Shown: in pieces, positions 1 to 7,727 of the stretch
Numbering within the stretch: position 1 is the first letter of the stretch
Layout: the number at the start of each line of letters is the position of its first letter
NCBI GenBank assembly: GCA_021811945.1
Contig: JAKAPE010000008.1
Coordinates: forward strand, 1-35,778
Direction of reading: 5' to 3'
DNA: 35,778 bases
Origin: Pseudomonadota bacterium
GTDB taxonomy: Bacteria > Pseudomonadota > Alphaproteobacteria > Rhizobiales > Xanthobacteraceae
The notes under the pieces: model-generated
The model's database searches: none
What the model saw: the letters and a program-made list of their open reading frames with translations, nothing else
Told to the model about the DNA's origin: nothing
Program-made: the position numbers and the translations under genes

Positions 1-453
1 CGATCTAGGCCAGCCGAGGTCGGTGCGCTGGCGCGCCAGGCGATCGATGGCCAGCCTCTGGTGCGCGATCTGCTCGCCCGTAGCGGTCCCAACGTAAAGA
101 CCCGCGTGGTCGCGCGACTGATCGAGACCGCGCGGCTGACGCAAGCCATGGACGTCTGGGCGCGCGCCGTGCGGTTGCGCGAGCCCTTCTGCCATCGGGC
201 GCGCCCCGTCGACGGCGCGGCAGCGGGACTGGTCGAGGCTGCGCGCGGTAGCCTCGGACATTGGATCGAGATTTGCGGCGACCGTATCCGCCGTTACCAA
301 ATCATCGCGCCGACCACGTGGAACTTCTCGCCGCGCGATGCGGCTGGCGTGCCGGGGCCGATCGAGCAAGCCCTGGTCGGTACGCCGGTCGGCGTCGCCG
401 TTCAGCATGTGGTGCGGTCGTTCGATCCGTGCATGGTCTGCACGGCGCATTGA
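1..453 (+). CDS. hupV: HupV, large subunit of the regulatory H2-sensing [NiFe] hydrogenase (3' part only)
   Basis: The frame is open from base 1, so only the last 150 residues are present. They match the C-terminal part of [NiFe] hydrogenase large subunits, with GSLGHWIE, APTTWNFSPRD and the active-site motif DPCMVCTAH. The protein stops exactly at that final His. Catalytic large subunits such as HupL in this window carry a further C-terminal peptide that HupD removes. The H2-sensor large subunits (HupV/HoxC) lack it and need no protease. This, and the position directly upstream of hupS, identifies hupV rather than a second hupL. HupUV is a cytoplasmic H2 sensor that acts on the HoxJ kinase. 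hupU and the start of hupV lie outside the window. The visible part shows no frameshift. Confidence 0.9.
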   Translation, partial: RSRPAEVGALARQAIDGQPLVRDLLARSGPNVKTRVVARLIETARLTQAMDVWARAVRLREPFCHRARPVDGAAAGLVEAARGSLGHWIEICGDRIRRYQIIAPTTWNFSPRDAAGVPGPIEQALVGTPVGVAVQHVVRSFDPCMVCTAH

Positions 454-456
454 AAG

Positions 457-473
457 TGGAAATCATATTTCCA
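457..473. promoter_or_regulatory. Perfect palindrome just after hupV
   Basis: TGGAAAT, a 3-base CAT spacer and ATTTCCA form a perfect 7-bp inverted repeat starting 3 bases after the hupV stop. No T-tract follows, so it is a poor intrinsic terminator. It sits about 120 bases upstream of the sigma-54 promoter of hupS, where an upstream activator site could lie. A second spaced inverted repeat, CAACT (485-489) with AGTTG (509-513), lies between the two. Which of these HoxA would bind cannot be told from sequence alone. Confidence 0.35.
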
Positions 474-592
474 GTTCTCTTCGACAACTTACCAGTAAAT
501 GGTCGCACAGTTGCCAGCGCTCAGTCGCCAGTTCGCGTTCCGCTGGCTTGAATCTCAGTTACTTAGGCCCGATGGCGTCGTCGCGTGCATAA

Positions 593-608
593 TGGCGCGC
601 CTCTTGCT
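593..608 (+). promoter_or_regulatory. Sigma-54 (-24/-12) promoter of the hup operon
   Basis: TGGCGCGCCTCTTGCT matches the RpoN consensus TGGCAC-N5-TTGCW. The invariant GG (594-595) and GC (606-607) are separated by exactly 10 bases. It lies 78 bases upstream of the chosen hupS start. hupSL promoters of Bradyrhizobium and related bacteria are known to depend on sigma-54 and on HoxA. The hoxA gene in this window encodes an AAA+ activator with an intact GAFTGA loop, so promoter and activator agree. Confidence 0.88.
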
Positions 609-685
609 GTCTAACCTTTTAATTACCGATCGCGATGCGCCGAGATGAAGCGCTGCGGAAATGGGAACACGCAAGAGGAGGGGCC

Positions 686-1792
686 ATGGGCGCCGACATC
701 GAAACATTTTATGACGTGATCCGCCGACAGGGCGTCACGCGGCGCAGCTTCGTCAAATTCTGCAGCTTGACGGCGACGAGCCTCGGCCTCGGCTCGATGG
801 GCGCCTCTACTATCGCGCACGCTCTCGAAACCAAGCCGCGCGTTCCCGTCATCTGGCTGCACGGCCTCGAATGCACCTGCTGCTCGGAGAGCTTTATCCG
901 CTCGGCGCATCCGCTGGTGAAGGACGTCGTGCTGTCGATGATCTCGCTCGATTATGACGACACGATCATGGCGGCGGCCGGCCATCAGGCCGAGGCGATT
1001 TTGGCGGAGACCAAGGCCAAGTACAAAGGCCGCTACATCCTCGCCGTCGAAGGCAATCCGCCGCTCAACGAGGACGGTATGTATTGCATCGTGGGCGGCC
1101 AGCCGTTCGTCGAAAAGCTCAAATGGATGGCGGCCGACGCCGCAGCGATTATCGCCTGGGGTACCTGCGCCTCCTGGGGTTGCGTGCAAGCAGCCAGACC
1201 CAACCCGACGCGTGCGACGCCCATCGATGGCGTGATCAAGGACAAGCCGATCATCAAGGTGCCGGGCTGTCCGCCGATCGCCGAAGTGATGACGGCCGTC
1301 GTTACCTACGTCATAACCTTCGGCCATCTGCCCGAGCTCGACCGCCAGGGCCGGCCGAAGATGTTTTATTCCCAACGCATCCACGACAAATGCTATCGCC
1401 GGGCGCACTTTGATGCGGGCCAGTTCGTGGAGGCGTGGGACGACGAGGGTGCGCGCAAGGGCTATTGCCTCTACAAGATGGGCTGCAGGGGTCCGACCAC
1501 CTATAACGCCTGCTCGACGGTGCGTTGGAACAACGGCGTGTCGTACCCGATCCAGTCCGGCCACCCATGCATCGGCTGCGCGGAGGACAATTTCTGGGAC
1601 AAAGGTCCGTTTTACAGTCGCCTCACGAATATCAAGCAATTCGGTATCGAGAAGAACGCCGACACGGTCGGCATGGCGGCGGCCGGAGTGGTGGGCGCCG
1701 CGGTTGTGGCGCATGCGGCGGTCACCGCCGCCAAGCGCGTCGCGCGCGGTCGCAACGGCAACGGCTCGTCCAACGATAAGCAAACCGGCTAG
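686..1792 (+). CDS. hupS: HupS, uptake [NiFe] hydrogenase small subunit, O2-tolerant type
   Basis: This electron-transfer subunit of the membrane-bound H2-oxidising enzyme has 368 residues. The start is the ATG at 686 behind AGAGGAGGGG; an in-frame ATG at 635 has no ribosome site. The twin-arginine signal RRSFVKF is at residues 19-25 and exports the folded HupSL dimer. Proximal cluster ligands are C63, C65, C66, C161, C166 and C195. Their spacing equals the six-cysteine set of Ralstonia HoxK (17, 19, 20, 115, 120, 149) that builds the O2-tolerant [4Fe-3S] cluster. A hydrophobic Ala/Val-rich helix near residues 325-347 should anchor the C-terminus in the membrane and pair with HupC. It is the first gene after the sigma-54 promoter and is followed 17 bases later by hupL. 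Confidence 0.97.
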   Translation: MGADIETFYDVIRRQGVTRRSFVKFCSLTATSLGLGSMGASTIAHALETKPRVPVIWLHGLECTCCSESFIRSAHPLVKDVVLSMISLDYDDTIMAAAGHQAEAILAETKAKYKGRYILAVEGNPPLNEDGMYCIVGGQPFVEKLKWMAADAAAIIAWGTCASWGCVQAARPNPTRATPIDGVIKDKPIIKVPGCPPIAEVMTAVVTYVITFGHLPELDRQGRPKMFYSQRIHDKCYRRAHFDAGQFVEAWDDEGARKGYCLYKMGCRGPTTYNACSTVRWNNGVSYPIQSGHPCIGCAEDNFWDKGPFYSRLTNIKQFGIEKNADTVGMAAAGVVGAAVVAHAAVTAAKRVARGRNGNGSSNDKQTG

Positions 1793-1809
1793 CCCTGGGA
1801 GAAACGAAC

Positions 1810-3606
1810 ATGACCGTCGTGACCACGCCCAACGGCTTCAAGCTCGACAACAGCGGCCGCCGCGTCGTCGTCGATCCGGTGACGCGCATCGAGGGCCATC
1901 TGCGCCTCGAGGTGAATGTCGATGACAAGAACGTCATTCGCAATGCGGTCTCAACCGGCACCATGTTTCGCGGTCTCGAGATCATCTTGCGCGGTCGCGA
2001 TCCGCGCGACGCCTGGGCCTTCACCCAGCGCATTTGCGGCGTGTGCACCGGGGTGCACGCCATCACCTCGGTGCGCACCGTAGAGGATGCGCTCGGCATC
2101 GCGATTCCGGACAACGCCAACATCATCCGCAATCTGATGCACGCCACTTTGTATGCCCAGGATCATCTCGTGCATTTCTACCATTTGCACGCGCTGGACT
2201 GGGTCGATGTGGTGTCGGCGCTTTCGGCGGACGCCAAGAAGACGTCGCGGCTCGCTCAAGCGGTGTCGTCCTGGCCGTTGTCGTCGCCTGGTTACTTCAG
2301 GGACCTGCAGACGCGGCTGAAAAAATTCGTCGAGTCGGGTCAGCTCGGGCCGTTCAAGAACGGCTACTGGGGCCACCCCGCCTACAAGCTGCCGCCGGAG
2401 GCCAACCTGATGGCGGTCGCACACTATCTCGAGGCGCTCGATTTCCAGAAGGACATCGTCAAGATCCAAACCGTGTTCGGCGGCAAGAATCCGCACCCGG
2501 ACTGGATCGTCGGCGGCGTGCCGTCGGCGATCAACGTCGATGGCAGCGGCGCGGTCGGCGCGATCAACATGGAGCGGCTCAATCTGGTCGGCAAGATCAT
2601 AGACGACACGATCGCGTTCATCGATCAGGTCTATATTCCGGATCTCCTGGCAGTCGCCTCGTTCTACAAGGACTGGGCGAACTGGGGCGGCGGCCTGTCG
2701 AGCATGAACGTGCTTGCCTACGGCGACTTTCCCGATATCGCCAACGACTACACCAACAAGAGCCTGCTGCTGCCGCGCGGCGCGATCGTCGGCGGCAACC
2801 TGAAAGAGGTGCAGGAGGTCGATCTCAAAGACCCCGGCCAGATCCAGGAGTTCGTCAGCCATTCCTGGTACCACTATCCGGATGACCAAAAGGGGCTGCA
2901 CCCGTTCAACGGCATCACAGAGCCGAACTTTGCGCTGGGGCCCAATACAAAGGGCACCAAGACCGACATCAAGGCGATCGACGAGGGAGCGAAATACTCC
3001 TGGCTCAAGGCGCCGCGCTTCAAGGGCCAAGCGATGGAAGTCGGTCCGCTCGCGCGCTGGGTCGTCGGCTACGCGCTCGGCCGGGAGGATATTAAGGAAC
3101 CCGTCGACGCCGTGCTGAAGAAGCTCAACGTGCCGGTGACCGCACTCTTCTCGACGCTCGGGCGCACCGCTGCGCGCGGCCTGGAGTGCCAGTGGGCCGC
3201 CCACAGGATGAAGCACTTTTACAACAAGCTGATCGCCAACATCAAAAACGGCAACCTCAGCACCGCCAACGTCGCGAAATGGGAGCCTTCCACCTGGCCG
3301 AACGAGGCGAAAGGTGCGGGATTCTGTGAGGCGCCGCGGGGCGCGCTCGGTCATTGGATCAAGATCAAAGACACCAAGATCGACAGCTATCAAATCGTCG
3401 TGCCAACGACCTGGAATGGCTCCCCGCGCGATCCCGCCGGCAACATCGGCGCCTTCGAAGCCGCGCTCTTGGATACGCCGATGGCCGATCCCGAGAAGCC
3501 GCTCGAGATCCTGCGGACTATCCACAGCTTCGATCCCTGCCTCGCCTGCTCGACGCACGTGATATCGCCGGACGGGCGGGAGATGGCCGCGGTCAAGGTG
3601 CGGTGA
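1810..3606 (+). CDS. hupL: HupL, uptake [NiFe] hydrogenase large subunit
   Basis: This catalytic subunit of 598 residues carries the NiFe(CN)2CO centre that oxidises H2. GGGAGAAA precedes the ATG. The N-terminal pair RICGVC gives C76 and C79. The C-terminal motif DPCLACSTH gives C577 and C580 with His583. Fifteen residues follow that His, the usual extension that the HupD protease removes after nickel insertion. RIEGH near residues 26-30 is the conserved N-terminal signature. The protein has no signal peptide and would be carried out with HupS by the Tat system. All expected ligands are present and the length is normal for the family. Confidence 0.98.
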   Translation: MTVVTTPNGFKLDNSGRRVVVDPVTRIEGHLRLEVNVDDKNVIRNAVSTGTMFRGLEIILRGRDPRDAWAFTQRICGVCTGVHAITSVRTVEDALGIAIPDNANIIRNLMHATLYAQDHLVHFYHLHALDWVDVVSALSADAKKTSRLAQAVSSWPLSSPGYFRDLQTRLKKFVESGQLGPFKNGYWGHPAYKLPPEANLMAVAHYLEALDFQKDIVKIQTVFGGKNPHPDWIVGGVPSAINVDGSGAVGAINMERLNLVGKIIDDTIAFIDQVYIPDLLAVASFYKDWANWGGGLSSMNVLAYGDFPDIANDYTNKSLLLPRGAIVGGNLKEVQEVDLKDPGQIQEFVSHSWYHYPDDQKGLHPFNGITEPNFALGPNTKGTKTDIKAIDEGAKYSWLKAPRFKGQAMEVGPLARWVVGYALGREDIKEPVDAVLKKLNVPVTALFSTLGRTAARGLECQWAAHRMKHFYNKLIANIKNGNLSTANVAKWEPSTWPNEAKGAGFCEAPRGALGHWIKIKDTKIDSYQIVVPTTWNGSPRDPAGNIGAFEAALLDTPMADPEKPLEILRTIHSFDPCLACSTHVISPDGREMAAVKVR

Positions 3607-3617
3607 GGGAGGCGATC

Positions 3618-4346
3618 ATGCCGGAGGCTGCGTCACTCATTGCCGCCGATGCGGTTGGAACGGACAGCGAAGCGGCCTGCGGCGTTGTCTATGTCTATGA
3701 GGCGCCGGTGCGGTTTTGGCACTGGATCAATGCCTTGGCGATACTGGTACTCGGCGTGACGGGCTACTTCATCGGCCGCGGCATCCCGACGATGCCGGGA
3801 GAAGCGAGTGCCAACTTCCTGTTCGGCTACATCCGCTTCGCGCATTTTGCGGCCGGTTACATTCTGACGGTCGGCTTCCTGTTGCGCATCTACTGGGCCT
3901 TCGTCGGCAAACCTCATGCGGCGCAGATTTTCTACGTGCCGGTGTGGCGGAAAAGCTGGTGGAGCGAAGTGTGGCAGGAGATTCTCTGGTACGCCTTCGT
4001 CGTCAAGCGGCCCAAGAAATATGTCGGGCACAATCCGCTGGCTCAGCTCGTTATGTTCGTGATGTATACGCTGATCACCGTGTTCATGATCGTCACGGGG
4101 TTCGCGCTCTATTCCCAAGGCGAGGGATCGGACAGCTGGCAGCACAAACTGTTCGGGTGGGTATTCGCGATCTGGCCGGACAGCCAGGATGTTCGCACCT
4201 GGCACCACCTCGGACTCTGGGTCATCGTCGTCTTTGCCATTATCCATATCTACTCGTCGATCCGCGAAGACATCGCGTCGCGCCAGACGATCGTCTCCAC
4301 CATGATCTCCGGCGAGCGCATTTTCCGCGATGATCAACGGGATTGA
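3618..4346 (+). CDS. hupC: HupC, di-heme cytochrome b subunit of the uptake hydrogenase
   Basis: This membrane protein of 242 residues passes electrons from HupS to the quinone pool and holds HupSL at the periplasmic face. The ATG at 3618 has GAGGGAGG upstream; the open frame reaches much further left but only overlaps hupL. Four hydrophobic segments are visible. Likely heme ligands are the histidines in FWHWINA, RFAHFAAGY, WHHLGLW and IHIYSS, as expected for Ni/Fe-hydrogenase b-type cytochromes. It follows hupL by 11 bases and abuts hupD. Confidence 0.96.
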   Translation: MPEAASLIAADAVGTDSEAACGVVYVYEAPVRFWHWINALAILVLGVTGYFIGRGIPTMPGEASANFLFGYIRFAHFAAGYILTVGFLLRIYWAFVGKPHAAQIFYVPVWRKSWWSEVWQEILWYAFVVKRPKKYVGHNPLAQLVMFVMYTLITVFMIVTGFALYSQGEGSDSWQHKLFGWVFAIWPDSQDVRTWHHLGLWVIVVFAIIHIYSSIREDIASRQTIVSTMISGERIFRDDQRD

Positions 4347-4349
4347 GTG

Positions 4350-4940
4350 ATGTGCTGCGCGCCCCGATCGCGGCGGGTTCTGGTGCTCGGCATCGGCAAT
4401 ATCCTGTGGGCGGACGAGGGGTTCGGGGTGCGTGCGGTGGAGGAATTCCACCGTCGCTTCGCCTGCCCGGAAAACGTCACCGTTATGGATGGGGGGACGC
4501 AGGGGCTCTATCTCGTTCCGCATGTCGCGGCGGCCGACGCCCTCGTCGTGTTCGACGCCGTCGACTACGGCCTCGATCCGGGATCGCTCATGCTGGTGCA
4601 TGACGATGAGGTCCCCAAATTCGCCGGCATCAGAAAAATGAGCCTGCACCAAACCGGCTTCCAGGAAGTGCTGAGCGCGGCGCAACTCCTCGGCAGCGGT
4701 CCGAAATCGTTGCTACTCATCGGCTGCCAGCCGCTCGATCTCGAGGATTGGGGCGGCCCGCTGACGCCGCCCGTGCGGGCGCAGATCGAGCCCACGCTCG
4801 CTGCCGCGTGCGCCGCGTTGAGGCAATGGGGCATCGCGCCGGCGCCGCGGGCTGCGCCGCTTGCCGTTGGCGAGGGGCTGCTTGGCCACAGCACCGATCA
4901 TGACGCTTACGAGCGGCGTCCCGCCGCGACGGGAATCTAG
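4350..4940 (+). CDS. hupD: HupD, maturation endopeptidase for HupL
   Basis: HupD cuts the C-terminal extension from HupL once nickel is in place. The protein has 196 residues if it starts at the ATG at 4350; a GTG at 4347 adds one residue. GIGNILWADEGFGVRAVE is the family signature. The three nickel-sensing ligands are E23, D69 and H100, with the same spacing as E16, D62 and H93 of E. coli HyaD/HybD. It starts 3 bases after the hupC stop. The last 30 or so residues are poorly conserved and Arg/Ala-rich. It is the last gene before the REP-like palindrome that interrupts the operon. Confidence 0.95.
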   Translation: MCCAPRSRRVLVLGIGNILWADEGFGVRAVEEFHRRFACPENVTVMDGGTQGLYLVPHVAAADALVVFDAVDYGLDPGSLMLVHDDEVPKFAGIRKMSLHQTGFQEVLSAAQLLGSGPKSLLLIGCQPLDLEDWGGPLTPPVRAQIEPTLAAACAALRQWGIAPAPRAAPLAVGEGLLGHSTDHDAYERRPAATGI

Positions 4941-4979
4941 GGCCGATTCCGATGACGTTGCATCGACCCGACTGGCGAA

Positions 4980-5094
4980 CTCGGCATGCTCCCTCCCCCC
5001 TTGTGGGGGTGTGCAGGGCACGTGCTGAAACGGTGTCAGAAACCACACCCCCACCCCTAACCCCTCCCCACAAGGAGGAGGGGAACATGCCGAG
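4980..5094. repeat. REP-like GC-rich palindromic element between hupD and hupE
   Basis: The arms 4980-5008 and 5066-5094 form an inverted repeat of 29 bases with 25 matches. They start CTCGGCATG and end TTGTGGGG, around a 57-base centre. The centre has a second pairing option, GGGGGTGTG near 5005-5013 against CACACCCCC. Strong strand asymmetry (C-rich, then G-rich) is typical of intergenic palindromes I associate with Bradyrhizobium and relatives, such as the stretch CACCCCTAACCCCTCCCCAC. It fills most of the 214-base gap, the largest inside the hup-hyp-hox run. It is therefore likely an inserted repeat and could weaken read-through or shape mRNA ends. Confidence 0.75.
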
Positions 5095-5154
5095 CGTACC
5101 GCACCGTTGTGCATCAATTTCAGCGGAATTCGCTCTAAATCGAGGGAGAGTTCC

Positions 5155-5745
5155 ATGAAGATTGACTTTCGTGCCCTGGCACTCGCCGCGGCTGCACTGG
5201 CACTGCCGAGTGCGGCGTTTGCTCATCCCGACCCGCATCTCTTCAGCGGCGGCGCTGCCGCCGGGTTGGCGCATCCGTTTACCGGAATCGATCACATACT
5301 CACCATGCTCGCCGTCGGCATGTGGGCGGGTCTGCTTGGCGGGCGCGCCCGCTGGCTCGTGCCGGCCGCTTTTGTCGGCGTGATGTCGATCGGCGCCGTT
5401 CTCGGCGCAGCCGGCGTGGGCCTGCCGGCAGTAGAGCCGGCGATTGCCACTTCAATCATCGTCGTCGGGCTGTTGATTGCAGCATCGGTTCGCGTCCCGG
5501 CTGCGATCGCGATGATGGGCGTTGCGGCGTTTGCACTGTTTCATGGTCATGCTCATGGCGCCGAGATGCCGGCGATGGCGGCGCCCTTGGCCTATGGTCT
5601 CGGCTTTGTGACCGCGACCGTCATGCTGCACGGCATAGGACTGCTCGCGGTATACGGGCTGCGGCCGGCACCGCAGTTGTTGCGCACGGCCGGTGCTACC
5701 ATAGCTGTGGCCGGCTTTGTGCTGCTGCTGCCGTACGTCCTTTAG
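5155..5745 (+). CDS. hupE: HupE, nickel permease of the HupE/UreJ family
   Basis: HupE is an inner-membrane protein that supplies Ni2+ for hydrogenase assembly. It has 196 residues from the ATG at 5155, behind GAGGGAGAG. Residues 1-22 form a cleavable-type signal ending SAAFAHP, and about six hydrophobic segments follow. Both family signatures are present: HPFTGIDH (H-x5-DH) and FHGHAHGAE. Both are known to matter for nickel uptake by Rhizobium leguminosarum HupE. Bradyrhizobium hup clusters I recall lack hupE at this place, so the order here is closer to R. leguminosarum. Confidence 0.94.
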   Translation: MKIDFRALALAAAALALPSAAFAHPDPHLFSGGAAAGLAHPFTGIDHILTMLAVGMWAGLLGGRARWLVPAAFVGVMSIGAVLGAAGVGLPAVEPAIATSIIVVGLLIAASVRVPAAIAMMGVAAFALFHGHAHGAEMPAMAAPLAYGLGFVTATVMLHGIGLLAVYGLRPAPQLLRTAGATIAVAGFVLLLPYVL

Positions 5746-5767
5746 CGGCCACTCACCGCCAAACGCG

Positions 5768-6076
5768 ATGTGTATCGGCCTCCCCATGACGATCGTCGCG
5801 ACGGACGGCGCAACCGCATTGTGCGAGCGGCGCGGCGAGCGCCGCCCGGTGTCCGTCTTGTTGCTCGACAATCCGCCGGTCGGGACGCCGGTGCTCGTCT
5901 TTCTCAACACGGCGGTGCGCGCGCTCGATGCGGTCGAGGCGCGCCGGATCGATGATGCGCTCGACGGGTTGGCGGCAGCGCTCCACGGTGACAGGTTCGA
6001 GCATCTTTTCGCCGATCTGATCGATCGCGAACCGCAGCTTCCGGACTTCCTGCGAACCGCCGACATGGAAGTTTGA
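5768..6076 (+). CDS. hupF: HupF, HypC-like hydrogenase maturation chaperone
   Basis: The protein has 102 residues and starts MCIGLPM at the ATG at 5768. Cys2 is the residue HypC-family chaperones use to bind the Fe(CN)2CO group or the hydrogenase precursor. It is longer than HypC (77 residues in this window). In R. leguminosarum HupF acts as a HupL chaperone needed under higher oxygen. The open frame extends to 5717, but only the 5768 start gives the conserved N-terminus. The TGA stop lies inside the FNR/FixK-type box at 6073-6086. Confidence 0.92.
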   Translation: MCIGLPMTIVATDGATALCERRGERRPVSVLLLDNPPVGTPVLVFLNTAVRALDAVEARRIDDALDGLAAALHGDRFEHLFADLIDREPQLPDFLRTADMEV

Positions 6077-6086
6077 TTTACATCAA
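6073..6086. promoter_or_regulatory. FNR/FixK/FnrN-type binding site (anaerobox)
   Basis: TTGATTTACATCAA is a perfect TTGAT-N4-ATCAA palindrome, the consensus for FNR, FnrN and FixK. It overlaps the hupF stop codon and lies 153 bases upstream of the hupG start. If it activates from the class II position (-41.5), transcription would begin near 6121. CATATT at 6112-6117 is a plausible -10 element. FnrN/FixK control of an internal hyp promoter is known in R. leguminosarum. Here the site would place hupG-K, hyp and hox genes under low-oxygen control independently of HoxA. Confidence 0.7.
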
Positions 6087-6238
6087 AGCGGCAAGCGACT
6101 TTCCGGGTCAGCATATTCTGGATCCGGCGCTGGTCAGAAACTGCCAGTCTTGGAATAAGTTGGATTCCACGCGGCAACGCAAAACGGTTGGCATGCGCCT
6201 TGCTGGCCATGATCTGGCAAGAACGCAAGGGAGGAAAC

Positions 6239-6655
6239 GTGCTGAGCGGTCCCATCGCACAATTGTTGGATCGCTACTGTCTGCCTGAGCTTGATGCCGG
6301 AACGGTCGAACGTTTCCTGGCGCGCGCTCCGAGGCAGCCGGAGACGGCAGTCCTGTTCTTTGCCGGCGATCCGGCGCGATGGCCGGAAGCCAATGACGTC
6401 GCCGTGATTTTGCCGGAGCTGCTGTCGGCTTTCGCGGGGCGCCTTCGCGGCGCCTTGATCGCGCGGGCGGCGGAAGCGGCCCTGATGCCGCGCTTCGGCG
6501 TGAAGGTGCTGCCGAGCCTCGCCCTGGTGCGCGATGGGCAAAATCTTGGCGTCATTCCCAAGATGCAGGATTGGTCGAACTACATTCGCCGCATCGAGCG
6601 CCTGCTTGAAGCCGAGGAGGCTGATGCTGCGTCAGTGCCAGGGAGGAGCGCGTGA
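6239..6655 (+). CDS. hupG: HupG, HyaE/HupG-type hydrogenase chaperone
   Basis: The protein has 138 residues, starting at a GTG (6239) behind GGGAGGA. The frame opens at 6188, but the added residues do not resemble the family. It has a thioredoxin-like fold pattern without the CxxC redox motif, as is normal for HyaE/HupG. RFGVKVLPSLALVRDG is the recognisable core. Family members bind the small-subunit Tat signal or assist HupL maturation under air. The 3' end overlaps hupH by 4 bases. Confidence 0.9.
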   Translation: MLSGPIAQLLDRYCLPELDAGTVERFLARAPRQPETAVLFFAGDPARWPEANDVAVILPELLSAFAGRLRGALIARAAEAALMPRFGVKVLPSLALVRDGQNLGVIPKMQDWSNYIRRIERLLEAEEADAASVPGRSA

Positions 6656-7518
6656 GGGTCGGGTTCTGGAGTGCACCTGAGGCAGACGATGTCGAGATGA
6701 CGGTATTGCCCGTTGCGCACAATGACGGGGATCCGCGCCGCGGCCGAACGGCTGCGGGTGGAGTGGCTGCGCTCGCAAGCCTCGACGGCGCGGCACTGGC
6801 TGCACAATATCCGGGCGCCACGGCGCTGTTTCCTCGGCTCGAGGCCGCGCTCGCGGCGCAACGCGCGGACGCTCCTGGCCGCGGCTTTCCGCTCGACGGG
6901 CTGTCCGAAGACGAGCGGCAACTGATCGGCGATGTTCTCGGCGAGGGCGAGGTTGCCGGTATCGTCGCGCTGCCCGACGGCGGCGTGGCGCAGATTCAGG
7001 AATCGGTTCTCGCAGGGCTTTGGCGCGTGCACGTCGAGGGCGGCAACGCCGCGTTCCGCGATTATCTTGAGGTCGGAGCCATTCCGAACGTGGTGTCGTC
7101 CGCGGCGATTGAATTGACCAGCTCCGACCTCTTCTTTGGCGCTCCGCCGGATGGCGTCATGAATGTGATGCCGGTGCTCGCCGAGATCCGCGAGCGCATC
7201 GCCACCCATCGGCCGGGCGGCGACTCCCACATCGTCAACTTCACCCTGTTTCCGATGAGCCCGGCAGACATGGCCTTCTTGCAGGCGACGCTCGGCAGCG
7301 GACCGGTCCGGCTGTTCTCGCGCGGCTACGGCAATTGCCGCGTTTTGGCGACCGGCGTCCGCCATGTCTGGTCCGTGCAGTTCACCAACAGTATGGACGC
7401 GGTAATCCTGGATACCCTCGAAATCGGCGACTTACCGGCGGCGGCGCGCGCGGCGGCGGAGGACTTTCGCGATTCGGCCGCGCGTTTGTCCGAGATCATC
7501 GCGGCGTATCTTCAATGA
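6652..7518 (+). CDS. hupH: HupH, HyaF/HupH-type hydrogenase maturation protein
   Basis: The protein has 288 residues and starts at a GTG that overlaps the hupG stop (GTGA). It is a member of the HupH/HyaF family, which R. leguminosarum needs for processing of hydrogenase subunits. Recognisable stretches are RGYGNCRVLATGVRHVWSVQ and FTNSMDAVILDTLEIGD. No membrane or signal segment is seen. It ends in an ATGA overlap with hupI, which suggests coupled translation. Confidence 0.92.
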   Translation: MRVGFWSAPEADDVEMTVLPVAHNDGDPRRGRTAAGGVAALASLDGAALAAQYPGATALFPRLEAALAAQRADAPGRGFPLDGLSEDERQLIGDVLGEGEVAGIVALPDGGVAQIQESVLAGLWRVHVEGGNAAFRDYLEVGAIPNVVSSAAIELTSSDLFFGAPPDGVMNVMPVLAEIRERIATHRPGGDSHIVNFTLFPMSPADMAFLQATLGSGPVRLFSRGYGNCRVLATGVRHVWSVQFTNSMDAVILDTLEIGDLPAAARAAAEDFRDSAARLSEIIAAYLQ

Positions 7519-7727
7519 GCATCTTCGAGAATTTCGGCGAACGCCGCGTCGAGCCAGGCGCGCGCATGGAATGCGGCATCTGCTGGTTCGTCTACGATCC
7601 GCAGAATGGCGATCCGGTCTGGCAGGTTGCTCCGGGCACTCCCTTTTCGGAACTGCCGGAGGGTTGGACCTGCCCGAACTGCGACGCGCCGCCGAGCAAA
7701 TTCATGAGGCTGGACGATGGGCGCTGA
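7515..7727 (+). CDS. hupI: HupI, rubredoxin
   Basis: The protein has 70 residues, starting at the ATG at 7515 inside the ATGA overlap with hupH. It holds the rubredoxin iron site C20-x2-C23 (CGIC) and C53-x2-C56 (CPNC), with the usual WxCPxC pattern. HupI-type rubredoxins are required for building the hydrogenase Fe-S clusters under oxygen, probably as electron carriers. It overlaps hupJ by 11 bases. Confidence 0.95.
   Translation: MSIFENFGERRVEPGARMECGICWFVYDPQNGDPVWQVAPGTPFSELPEGWTCPNCDAPPSKFMRLDDGR

Noticed and set aside
623-1783. 386-codon open frame on the - strand opposite hupS
   Set aside because: It mirrors hupS codon positions in GC-rich DNA, has no family match or ribosome site, and hupS is certain.
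5066-5158. Start of hupE at 5107 instead of 5155
   Set aside because: The 5107 start lacks a ribosome site and would place extra residues before a clear signal peptide; 5155 has GAGGGAGAG.
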